A stretch of DNA of 8,698 nt from Flavobacteriales bacterium UBA5869. GTDB taxonomy: Bacteria > Bacteroidota > Bacteroidia > Flavobacteriales_D > Crocinitomicaceae. The notes under the pieces were generated by a model. That model made no database searches. It was not told the origin of the DNA and saw nothing but the letters and a program-made list of their open reading frames with translations. The DNA lies in the NCBI GenBank assembly GCA_002432565.1, contig DJFP01000295.1, forward strand, positions 5,999 to 14,696, read 5' to 3'. Positions 1 to 5,172 of the stretch are shown here, piece after piece. Position 1 is the first letter of the stretch. Each line of letters opens with the position of its first letter. Both the position numbers and the translations under genes were made by a program.

Positions 1-1250
1 TCCATGAATTTCTGTCCGGGAGCACGACCTGTGATCATTTCATACAACAAGAACATGACGTGTCCTCCATCCAGTGCCGGAATAGGAAGCAGGTTCATAA
101 TTGCAAGCATCATGGAAAGGAATGCCGTAAGGGTCCAGAATGCCTGCCAGTTCCAGGTTGCCGGGAACAATTTCCCGATTGAACCTACACCACCGATTGA
201 ACTGGCCCCTTTTTTGGTTGCAACATATTTGAATTGCGCCACGTTCATATACATCGTTCTGAGCCCTTTTCCGAAACCGGAAACAAATGCTTCTCCGAAA
301 GAATAGTTCTGAGTGTAAAAAGCACTGGTGTCGGTACTAAGTTTCAGATTCTTATAACTTAATCCAAGCATACCATCCTGTCCGATAAATGCCTGTTTTT
401 CGATCTCTTTTCCGTCTCTTAAAATAGTCAGGTTAGCTTTTTTGCCCTTACTGTGATACAATTGGGAAGTCAACTCATCGTGAAAATTGATGTTTTTACC
501 GTTTACCTTTAAGATTTGATCTCCTTTTTTCATCCCGATTCTGGAAGCGGTACTTTTAGGTGCGACGGAATCAGCAGCGCCCATGAACCTTCTGAAGTCG
601 AAAGTTCCTTTTTCCGCGCCGTTTTCCCACATTTTGTCACCGATATCTTCCGGAAGAACAATTGTTTCAATTTTTCCGTCGGGGTGTATTACTTTGAAAT
701 GACGCATATTGAAGATCAGGATCTCTCCGCCCAATTGCTGTAACTCGTCCAGTTTTTTTCCATCAACCGTTAAAACGCGATCCCCCTGCTGAAAACCAAA
801 CTGCTCCATGTAAGGATGAATAGCCATTCCATTTACCATTTTGTTCTGGTCGATCTTTTCTTCACCCCAAACAGCCAATACCATGATGTAAATCGCGAAA
901 CAAACGATGACGTTCACGATGATTCCTCCAAGCATAATAATCAAACGCTGCCAGGCCGGCTTCGAACGGAATTCCCAGGGTTGCGGCGGCTGTGCCAACT
1001 GCTCTTTATCCATGGACTCATCCACCATTCCGGCAATTTTCACATAACCACCGAGCGGAATCCAACCCAATCCCCATTCCGTTTCTCCGATCTTTTTCTT
1101 GAAAACCGAGAAATAAGGATTAAAGAACAGGTAAAATTTCTCCACCTTGGTATTGAACCATTTTGCCGGTAAGTAATGACCGAACTCGTGTAATACGATC
1201 AGAAGAGAAAGTGATAAAATCAGCTGAGCTGCGCGAACCCAAAAATCCAT
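1..1250 (-). CDS. rseP: RseP-type site-2 zinc metalloprotease (M50 family), C-terminus cut by window edge
   Basis: This is an intramembrane protease that cleaves membrane-bound anti-sigma factors and similar substrates within the inner membrane. 416 codons are visible from ATG at 1250, and the frame stays open to the left edge, so the protein is partial at its C-terminus; the family is usually about 440-450 aa. Helix 1 carries the zinc-binding HEFGH (residues 21-25). The IPLGGYVKIAGM loop follows at 64-75, and a second hydrophobic segment with a GGIIVNV motif at about 103-126. Two PDZ-like regions lie at about 140-215 and 225-300, each with a GDxxLxVxGK-type strand (GDRVLTVDGK, GDQILKVNGK). 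The last visible part is the second active-site helix, N386-LLPIPA-L-D394-GGH, which supplies the third metal ligand. The start is supported by the family-typical MDFWVRAAQLILSLSLLIVLHE N-terminus and a good -7 element 19 nt upstream. No frameshift or lost catalytic residue is seen. Confidence 0.96.
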   Translation of the reverse strand, partial: MDFWVRAAQLILSLSLLIVLHEFGHYLPAKWFNTKVEKFYLFFNPYFSVFKKKIGETEWGLGWIPLGGYVKIAGMVDESMDKEQLAQPPQPWEFRSKPAWQRLIIMLGGIIVNVIVCFAIYIMVLAVWGEEKIDQNKMVNGMAIHPYMEQFGFQQGDRVLTVDGKKLDELQQLGGEILIFNMRHFKVIHPDGKIETIVLPEDIGDKMWENGAEKGTFDFRRFMGAADSVAPKSTASRIGMKKGDQILKVNGKNINFHDELTSQLYHSKGKKANLTILRDGKEIEKQAFIGQDGMLGLSYKNLKLSTDTSAFYTQNYSFGEAFVSGFGKGLRTMYMNVAQFKYVATKKGASSIGGVGSIGKLFPATWNWQAFWTLTAFLSMMLAIMNLLPIPALDGGHVMFLLYEMITGRAPGQKFM

Positions 1251-1269
1251 AGTTTTTATTTAAAGTGGA

Positions 1270-1277
1270 CAAATATA
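1270..1277 (-). promoter_or_regulatory. Candidate -7 promoter element for rseP (TATATTTG)
   Basis: Read on the minus strand this is TATATTTG, a full match to the Bacteroidota -7 consensus TAnnTTTG, ending 19 nt before the rseP start codon. The nearest upstream TTG (1302-1304, inside the left arm of the inverted repeat) is 24 nt away, slightly longer than the usual spacing. The -7 element is therefore convincing and the -33 element weak. Confidence 0.6.
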
Positions 1278-1284
1278 GTTAATA

Positions 1285-1362
1285 AGTGATTAGGCATTAG
1301 GCAATAGTGACTGGTTTCCGATGATTATTTAACTATTGTCTATTCACCAATGCCTCTTCACT
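1285..1362. repeat. Imperfect inverted repeat between rseP and the 119-aa gene; possible terminator
   Basis: The left arm 1285-1308 begins agtga, then ttaggcatt, then aggcaatagt. The right arm 1332-1362, read in reverse complement, is agtga, agaggcatt, a 7-nt insertion (ggtgaat), then agacaatagt. The two arms therefore pair over most of their length around a loop of about 23 nt. The repeat begins 3 nt after the stop codon of the minus-strand 119-aa gene, so it could fold as its transcript end. No clear U tract is visible, so a dispersed intergenic repeat is an equal possibility. Confidence 0.6.
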
Positions 1363-1365
1363 AAA

Positions 1366-1725
1366 TTAAGGCTGTACATGCTTGGTTGAATACCCATGAT
1401 GTTCGAAGTATTCCAAAATAGCTTCTTTCATAAAAGCCTGTTGTTCTTCTTCGCTCAAAGGAGGAAGTTCTTTCAGGAACTCGAAATGCGGCCAATTGTC
1501 CGTATCCCGCCCCTTGAAAGCATAATAACCGTAAGGTTCCAGCAAAGTGCAGATTGCAACGTGCATTAAATCTGTCTTCTCGTGCTTTTTAAATAATTTA
1601 TATCCAACGCCCAATTCCTCTACACCAATTAAGAACAGCATCGCCTGAAGGTCAATACCCGGTCCGAATGTCGGTTCTAATTGCTTGGTGAGGTTTTGGT
1701 AACGTAATTCCAATGCATAATCCAT
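1366..1725 (-). CDS. Conserved Bacteroidota protein of unknown function, 119 aa
   Basis: This small, probably cytosolic protein has no signal peptide and no membrane segment. It looks mostly helical. Recognisable blocks are the N-terminal MDYALELRYQNL, the central LQAMLFLIGVEELGVGYKLFKKHEKTDLMH (about residues 26-55), an EPYGYYAFKGRDTDNWPHFE segment at about 63-82, and an acidic C-terminal helix (SEEEQQAFMKEAILEYFEHHG). From memory, proteins with the same LFLIGVxELG, EKxxLMHxA and YGYY-G-D-xxWPH signatures occur widely in Bacteroidota as hypothetical proteins. I know no experimentally assigned role. The start at 1725 fits the conserved N-terminus; the next Met (residue 29) would remove a conserved block. 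It lies 115 nt upstream of rseP on the same strand, but the inverted repeat and separate -7 elements argue for separate transcription. Confidence 0.85.
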   Translation of the reverse strand: MDYALELRYQNLTKQLEPTFGPGIDLQAMLFLIGVEELGVGYKLFKKHEKTDLMHVAICTLLEPYGYYAFKGRDTDNWPHFEFLKELPPLSEEEQQAFMKEAILEYFEHHGYSTKHVQP

Positions 1726-1730
1726 AAACG

Positions 1731-1738
1731 CAAAATTA
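1731..1738 (-). promoter_or_regulatory. Candidate -7 element (TAATTTTG) 5 nt before the 119-aa gene
   Basis: On the minus strand TAATTTTG matches TAnnTTTG fully and ends only 5 nt before the ATG at 1725. Transcription would then begin at or next to the start codon, giving a leaderless or nearly leaderless mRNA. No TTG is visible at the usual 17-23 nt upstream spacing, so the match could be chance. Confidence 0.45.
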
Positions 1739-1763
1739 CTGATTTAACACGAATGGAATTCGG

Positions 1764-1795
1764 GATCTTAGGATTTTAAGATCTTAGGATGTTAA
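1764..1795. repeat. 16-bp tandem repeat, two copies
   Basis: gatcttaggattttaa (1764-1779) is followed directly by gatcttaggatgttaa (1780-1795), with one mismatch. The junction also forms a small hairpin, atctta (1765-1770) pairing with taagat (1777-1782). It lies between the 119-aa gene and the hydrolase gene. No function can be assigned. Confidence 0.75.
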
Positions 1796-1799
1796 GACT

Positions 1800-1845
1800 A
1801 GTTAATTCAAATTCGTAATTAGGAATTCGGCATTCGTAATTAACT
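1800..1845. repeat. AT-rich imperfect inverted repeat at the 3' end of the hydrolase gene
   Basis: agttaatt (1800-1807) pairs with aattaact (1838-1845), and further inward the arms pair imperfectly. The stretch attcgtaatt also occurs twice as a direct repeat (1811-1820 and 1832-1841). The right arm overlaps the TAG stop codon (1844-1846) of the minus-strand hydrolase gene, so it could form the 3' end of that transcript. The stem is AT-rich and interrupted, so terminator activity is uncertain. Confidence 0.5.
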
Positions 1846-3259
1846 AATGAATATACCCTGGTTCTCCTTTTTGGATGCGGTCAAAAATCCAGTCGTAGCT
1901 ATAAACCATGTGTGAATGCACAAAATGCTTATTCGGCCAGTTATACGGCGAACAGACTCTTCCCACGTGATTTGACTGCTGCCTGTCAATTCCCCAAACG
2001 GTTGCTTGTGGCGCAACGCCATCCTGGTAGCAAAGCGGATCAGCATTTTTTTGTCCAAGGTTCGAACCGTATTGCCAGACTTCTTCAAACTGGTTCCAGT
2101 CCATTCCTTTGTAACCGGCATTTTCAGGGGCGAGAAAATACAATTTGCCAAATACAACCTCGTCTTTCAATGTTTCCAGTAAACCAAGCGTATATGCATA
2201 GCCCATACTGTGGCAAACAACGTCTATGGTATCTTTCACCAAATAGCTGTTGGGAGTATTGCGGATCTGGTTTAAAAGTGCTTTTCCTACAAGTACTCCA
2301 CGGGAAAATCTGTAATCAAAACCTTCCGGATTCGAAACCTGGTTTAACCGTTTATACTTTTTGCTTGAAATCCGAGAATTAACCGAACGAACGAAGCTCC
2401 ACCCGAAACCAAGCTTCGACTGATGGTTTGAAGTACTTACCGGAAAACTGCCGTCCAGGTAAAAGCTGGTATCCGGATTTAAGCGTTTGATAAAACGGTC
2501 GTCTATTTTAAACCAGTAGTTGGTACGGTCATTCATATAAACCTCATTCCTGCTTTCGTTCTTATCGTATTTAGGTCCACGGTAACCATTTACAAAAATC
2601 AAATAGCGACTTGCCTTCGGATGCTGGTTTTGAATAATTTCCTGGCTCAGTTCATCTCCGGTAAAGGCAAAGACATGCTGGAAAGCTGGGTTTTTTCGTT
2701 CCCCGCCTGCATTATCGGCCAGGTAATAAGAAACAACCCGGTAAGTGTTATTCTGTATTTCAATGCTCTTTTGGTTAAAAAGTGAGAGGTTTCCCCCGGA
2801 GGACTTGAAAGTAAGTTTATTTCCCTGGGAAAAGAAATTTAACACGAGTCCGGCATTGTAGCTGTACCATTTTTGGTTCCGTTTGATGTAAATAACTGTT
2901 TGCGGTTCAGATGGGTAAGTGCAATTGAAGAAGAACTTATTGTTGGGTAATTTTTGGGTAAATCGATCTTTATGAATGTAGTTCCTTCCGATTTTCAATA
3001 CCTGCTGCATGAATAAGGTGTCACTGATAGTGCATTTCTTCCTGGATTTGGTGGTATCGATCATCACCACACGGTTCAGGCTAAAAGGTGCATATGTTCG
3101 GGAGTCGGTAATGGTTCCGTCTTCATTTTCTTCCCAAAAATAGTAATAAACCAAACTGGTTTTTGTCTGGAATTTTGGCCTTCGAACAGCATCATCCTGG
3201 CAATACACAGAAAGAGAGTGCAGGCTGAAAATCGCAAAAATTACCACTAAGACTTTCAT
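1844..3259 (-). CDS. Exported alpha/beta-hydrolase-like protein of unknown substrate, 471 aa
   Basis: The start chosen is ATG 3259, which begins MKVLVVIFAIFSLHSLSVYCQ, a typical signal peptide; an in-frame ATG at 3301 would add 14 residues before it and is disfavoured. Residues here use the 471-aa numbering. A signal peptide (about 1-21) leads into a region without a recognised domain (about 22-210), rich in aromatic residues. A hydrolase-like region follows: a strand and oxyanion-type loop YLIFVNGYRGP (about 219-229), then DTIDVVCHSMGYAYTLGLLETL with nucleophile candidate Ser351 in C-H-S-M-G. Candidate acid and His residues lie in the C-terminal 110 residues (LAPENAGYKGMDW; HFVHSHMVYSYDW). 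The elbow normally reads G-x-S-x-G, and here the first Gly is Cys. It is probably periplasmic or outside the cell; no T9SS C-terminal sorting domain or lipobox is evident. Family and substrate are not recognised. Confidence 0.8.
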   Translation of the reverse strand: MKVLVVIFAIFSLHSLSVYCQDDAVRRPKFQTKTSLVYYYFWEENEDGTITDSRTYAPFSLNRVVMIDTTKSRKKCTISDTLFMQQVLKIGRNYIHKDRFTQKLPNNKFFFNCTYPSEPQTVIYIKRNQKWYSYNAGLVLNFFSQGNKLTFKSSGGNLSLFNQKSIEIQNNTYRVVSYYLADNAGGERKNPAFQHVFAFTGDELSQEIIQNQHPKASRYLIFVNGYRGPKYDKNESRNEVYMNDRTNYWFKIDDRFIKRLNPDTSFYLDGSFPVSTSNHQSKLGFGWSFVRSVNSRISSKKYKRLNQVSNPEGFDYRFSRGVLVGKALLNQIRNTPNSYLVKDTIDVVCHSMGYAYTLGLLETLKDEVVFGKLYFLAPENAGYKGMDWNQFEEVWQYGSNLGQKNADPLCYQDGVAPQATVWGIDRQQSNHVGRVCSPYNWPNKHFVHSHMVYSYDWIFDRIQKGEPGYIH

Positions 3260-3263
3260 TTTG

Positions 3264-3271
3264 TAAATATA
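3264..3271 (-). promoter_or_regulatory. Weak -7-like element (TATATTTA) just before the hydrolase start
   Basis: On the minus strand TATATTTA matches TAnnTTTG at all but the last base and ends 4 nt before the ATG at 3259. If used, it supports the 3259 start, because the alternative ATG at 3301 would lie upstream of the transcription start. No well-spaced -33 TTG is seen. Confidence 0.3.
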
Positions 3272-3383
3272 AGAAAAAGCATAGCTTTTGATAAAGAACA
3301 AGTGTTAGCGCGGTTCAAGGAAGTCTGTCGTGACGGAAACGCAACCAAAACAGTTGTTTAATCTTTTGAACATTCATTGCACC

Positions 3384-3413
3384 TTTTCAATTTTTCAATT
3401 TTACATTTTCAAT
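3384..3413. repeat. TTTTCAAT short repeat, three copies
   Basis: ttttcaat occurs at 3384-3391, 3392-3399 and 3406-3413, with tttaca between the second and third copies. It lies in the divergent gap just upstream of the yebC -7 element, where a -33 element would be expected. It may be low-complexity filler, an A/T-rich upstream element or a dispersed intergenic repeat. Confidence 0.7.
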
Positions 3414-3421
3414 TAAAGAAT

Positions 3422-3429
3422 TATTTTTG
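3422..3429 (+). promoter_or_regulatory. Candidate -7 element for yebC (TATTTTTG)
   Basis: TATTTTTG is a full TAnnTTTG match, 22 nt before the yebC ATG at 3452. No TTG is present at the usual upstream distance, which is occupied by the TTTTCAAT repeat. The predicted leader is short and A-rich (aataaaagaacagaa), as is common for Bacteroidota genes lacking a Shine-Dalgarno sequence. Confidence 0.6.
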
Positions 3430-3451
3430 CGATCATAATAAAAGAACAGAA

Positions 3452-4162
3452 ATGGGAAGAGCATTTGAATATCGCAGAGCAGCTAAAGAAAAGCGTTGGG
3501 GCAAAATGTCTAAATTATTTCCGAAATTAGGAAAGGCAATCACGATGGCAGCAAAAGAAGGCGGGCAGGATCCGGCTACAAATGCGAAGCTGCGAACGGC
3601 TATTCAGAATGCGAAGGCTGAAAATATGCCGAAGGACAATATCGATGCTGCGATTAAAAGAGCAGCTCAAAAAGATGTTGCTTCTTTTACCCAGGTGGAT
3701 TATGAAGGAAAAGGACCTCACGGAGTATTGGTGTACGTGGAATGTGCAACCGACAATCCAACACGTACTGTTGCCAACGTGAAATCTTATTTCAATAAAG
3801 CAGGTGGTGGAGTTGTTCCGAACGGACAGTTGGAATTCATGTTTAACCGCAAATCTGTTTTCGAATTGGAGAATACGGGATCAATTGACCCGGAAGAACT
3901 GGAATTGGAATTGATCGATGCGGGATGCGAGGAAATTGAAGTAACGGATGACCGTATTTTTATTTACGGTGATTACACGGCATTCGGAACAATCGGTTCT
4001 GCTTTGGAAGAGCGCGGAATTGCAGTGTTGAAATCAAACCTGGAACGTTTCCCGACAACACCTGTTGAATTCACCGAGGAACAATTGGCTGATATTGAAA
4101 AAATGATGGACAAATTCGACGACGACGACGATGTGCAGCAGATTTTCACCAATATGGGATGA
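3452..4162 (+). CDS. yebC: YebC/PmpR (TACO1) family protein, 236 aa
   Basis: This is a cytosolic protein of the YebC/TACO1 family. Members have been described as DNA-binding transcriptional regulators (PmpR) and, more recently, as translation factors that relieve ribosome stalling; which applies here cannot be told. The start at 3452 gives the Bacteroidota-type N-terminus [21 protein letters not shown]; the frame is open 25 codons further upstream, but that part has no family resemblance. Family landmarks include [49 protein letters not shown] (about residues 20-70), [36 protein letters not shown] (about 80-117) and a [14 protein letters not shown] strand at about 122-135. The C-terminus is acidic ([12 protein letters not shown]). 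Length is normal for the family (about 235-250 aa). It is the first gene of the rightward half and seems to be transcribed alone, between its own promoter and a strong terminator. Confidence 0.95.
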   Translation: MGRAFEYRRAAKEKRWGKMSKLFPKLGKAITMAAKEGGQDPATNAKLRTAIQNAKAENMPKDNIDAAIKRAAQKDVASFTQVDYEGKGPHGVLVYVECATDNPTRTVANVKSYFNKAGGGVVPNGQLEFMFNRKSVFELENTGSIDPEELELELIDAGCEEIEVTDDRIFIYGDYTAFGTIGSALEERGIAVLKSNLERFPTTPVEFTEEQLADIEKMMDKFDDDDDVQQIFTNMG

Positions 4163-4181
4163 TTGAATAGATAAATATTGG

Positions 4182-4209
4182 GTGGGGGCGCGATTAATCG
4201 CGCCCCCAC
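4182..4209 (+). terminator. GC-rich 28-bp perfect palindrome; intrinsic terminator after yebC
   Basis: Arms gtgggggcgcgatt (4182-4195) and aatcgcgcccccac (4196-4209) are exact reverse complements. The RNA would form a stem of about 12 bp, very GC-rich, with a TTAA-type loop, starting 20 nt after the yebC stop. The following ttgttt is a weak U tract. A terminator is the best reading; a dispersed palindromic element is an alternative. Confidence 0.8.
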
Positions 4210-4240
4210 TTGTTTAACAACGGTTCGTTTGTATCTTTTG
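4210..4240 (+). promoter_or_regulatory. Candidate cvpA promoter (TTG-N19-TATCTTTTG)
   Basis: TTG at 4210-4212 is followed after 19 nt by TATCTTTTG (4232-4240), which is TAnnTTTG with one extra base. This spacing fits the flavobacterial consensus. The -7-like element lies in the loop of an inverted repeat, acggttc (4220-4226) with gaaccgt (4241-4247). A second possible -7, CAATTTTG (4273-4280), lies 4 nt before the ATG but matches one base less. Confidence 0.45.
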
Positions 4241-4250
4241 GAACCGTCAC

Positions 4251-4269
4251 AAAATCACCCGGTGGTTTT
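4251..4269 (+). other. Small hairpin in the cvpA leader
   Basis: AAAATCAC (4251-4258) and GTGGTTTT (4262-4269) pair as an 8-bp RNA stem, including one U-G pair, around a CCG loop, and run into a short T tract. It ends 15 nt before the cvpA start codon. It resembles a very small terminator or a 5' stabilising hairpin, and its role is unknown. Confidence 0.4.
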
Positions 4270-4284
4270 TGCCAATTTTGGAAC

Positions 4285-4941
4285 ATGAATTTCCTGGACA
4301 TCCTGATTCTTATTCCGATCCTTTATGGTGCATACAAAGGATTTAAGCACGGGTTCGTAATTGAACTCTTCACTTTACTGGCTATTTTAGTCGGAATCTA
4401 CGTCGGGATCCATTTTTCAGATTACACGGCCAACTGGTTGAAATCATCCCTGGAAATCGATTCGGAATACCTTCCGGTGATTGCATTTACATTTACCTTC
4501 CTGATTGTTGGGGCGATGATCTTTTTTGCCGGAAAAATGATCGAGAAGATGATCAAAGTAGTTCAGCTTTCTCCGTTAAACAAGTTTTTGGGAGTTTTGT
4601 TTGCTACCATCAAATCACTTTATATTGTGAGCGTGGTACTTGTTCTGGTAGAATCATACGACGAAAAGAGCAATTTTTTTCCTGCTAAAACAAAGAAATC
4701 TTCCTTGTTGTATGAACCTGTGAAGGCTGTTTCAACCAAAACTGTTCCGGCCCTCGGAGAAAGTACCATTTTTCTGAAAAATGCACTGCATAACGAAACC
4801 GACAGTACCGGATTGACGGTCGACCAGGTGCTTCGAGCCAAAGAAATCGCTGATAGTTTGGGAATTGATGCCAACGATGCGAAGGAAATACTGGAGATAC
4901 ATCAGAAATATGGTGATAGGAATGCTGATCCGGAACCTTAA
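4285..4941 (+). CDS. cvpA: CvpA family inner-membrane protein, 218 aa
   Basis: CvpA proteins are small inner-membrane proteins, first named for colicin V production and linked to envelope stress tolerance; the biochemical activity is not settled. Start 4285 gives MNFLDILILIPILYGAYKGFKHGFVIELFTLLAILVGIYVG, the standard CvpA N-terminus; the frame extends 25 codons upstream without family resemblance. Four hydrophobic segments are seen at about residues 3-20, 26-44, 63-83 and 102-122. Between the first two lies the conserved YGAYKGFKHGFVIEL segment, and before the fourth lies SPLNKFLGVLFATIKS, where the family has a conserved Asn/Gly-rich motif. A hydrophilic tail of about 95 residues follows, longer than in the minimal proteobacterial form, ending in a helix-prone region rich in Ala, Asp and Glu. 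A promoter and leader hairpin precede it and a hairpin follows, so it seems to be a single-gene unit. Confidence 0.9.
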   Translation: MNFLDILILIPILYGAYKGFKHGFVIELFTLLAILVGIYVGIHFSDYTANWLKSSLEIDSEYLPVIAFTFTFLIVGAMIFFAGKMIEKMIKVVQLSPLNKFLGVLFATIKSLYIVSVVLVLVESYDEKSNFFPAKTKKSSLLYEPVKAVSTKTVPALGESTIFLKNALHNETDSTGLTVDQVLRAKEIADSLGIDANDAKEILEIHQKYGDRNADPEP

Positions 4942-4974
4942 TTTCATTGCTCCGTATTCCTCATCGCTACTGCT

Positions 4975-4996
4975 CAAATAGATGGATGTCTATTTG
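4975..4996 (+). terminator. AT-rich hairpin after cvpA, candidate terminator
   Basis: caaataga (4975-4982) pairs exactly with tctatttg (4989-4996) around a 6-nt loop, followed by tctttttgtg. The T tract suits an intrinsic terminator for cvpA, 33 nt after its stop codon. The stem is AT-rich, so efficiency may be low. The rest of the 231-nt gap (4942-5172) holds the sprE promoter and no convincing gene. Confidence 0.5.
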
Positions 4997-5094
4997 TCTT
5001 TTTGTGAGAGTTGCTTATCAGAAACCGAGATATAAAACTCACCTCATAATCTGTTTTTTTACCAGAATCCACCATCTAATTGCCGGATTTGGAA

Positions 5095-5123
5095 TTGATT
5101 TGATAAACAAAACAATATATTTG
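5095..5123 (+). promoter_or_regulatory. Candidate promoter for sprE and downstream atp genes (TTG-N18-TATATTTG)
   Basis: TTG at 5095-5097 and TATATTTG at 5116-5123, a full TAnnTTTG match, are separated by 18 nt, within the flavobacterial spacing range. The start codon lies 49 nt downstream. This is the only strong promoter match ahead of sprE, and no terminator is seen between sprE, atpZ and the atpI-like gene, so it probably serves all three. Confidence 0.7.
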
Positions 5124-5172
5124 CCTTTTCTTAGTTAATCGTTAATCACATCGGCGCAGATTTTTCATTCGA

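Noticed and set aside
1..1172. Several plus-strand open frames (4-306, 516-743, 816-1172)
   Set aside because: All are antisense to rseP, whose frame I translated without a stop from 1250 to the left edge and which carries all catalytic motifs.
1..1250. Possible frameshift in rseP
   Set aside because: Translation is continuous with HEFGH, both PDZ-like regions and the LDGGH motif in one frame; it is only cut by the window edge.
1912..2382. 156-codon open frame on the plus strand
   Set aside because: It lies antisense within the hydrolase gene, has no family resemblance and no promoter or start context; it is a shadow of the real frame.
4947..5138. 63-codon open frame in the gap before sprE
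   Set aside because: It covers the AT-rich hairpin and the sprE promoter, shows no domain or membrane pattern I recognise, and has no promoter of its own.
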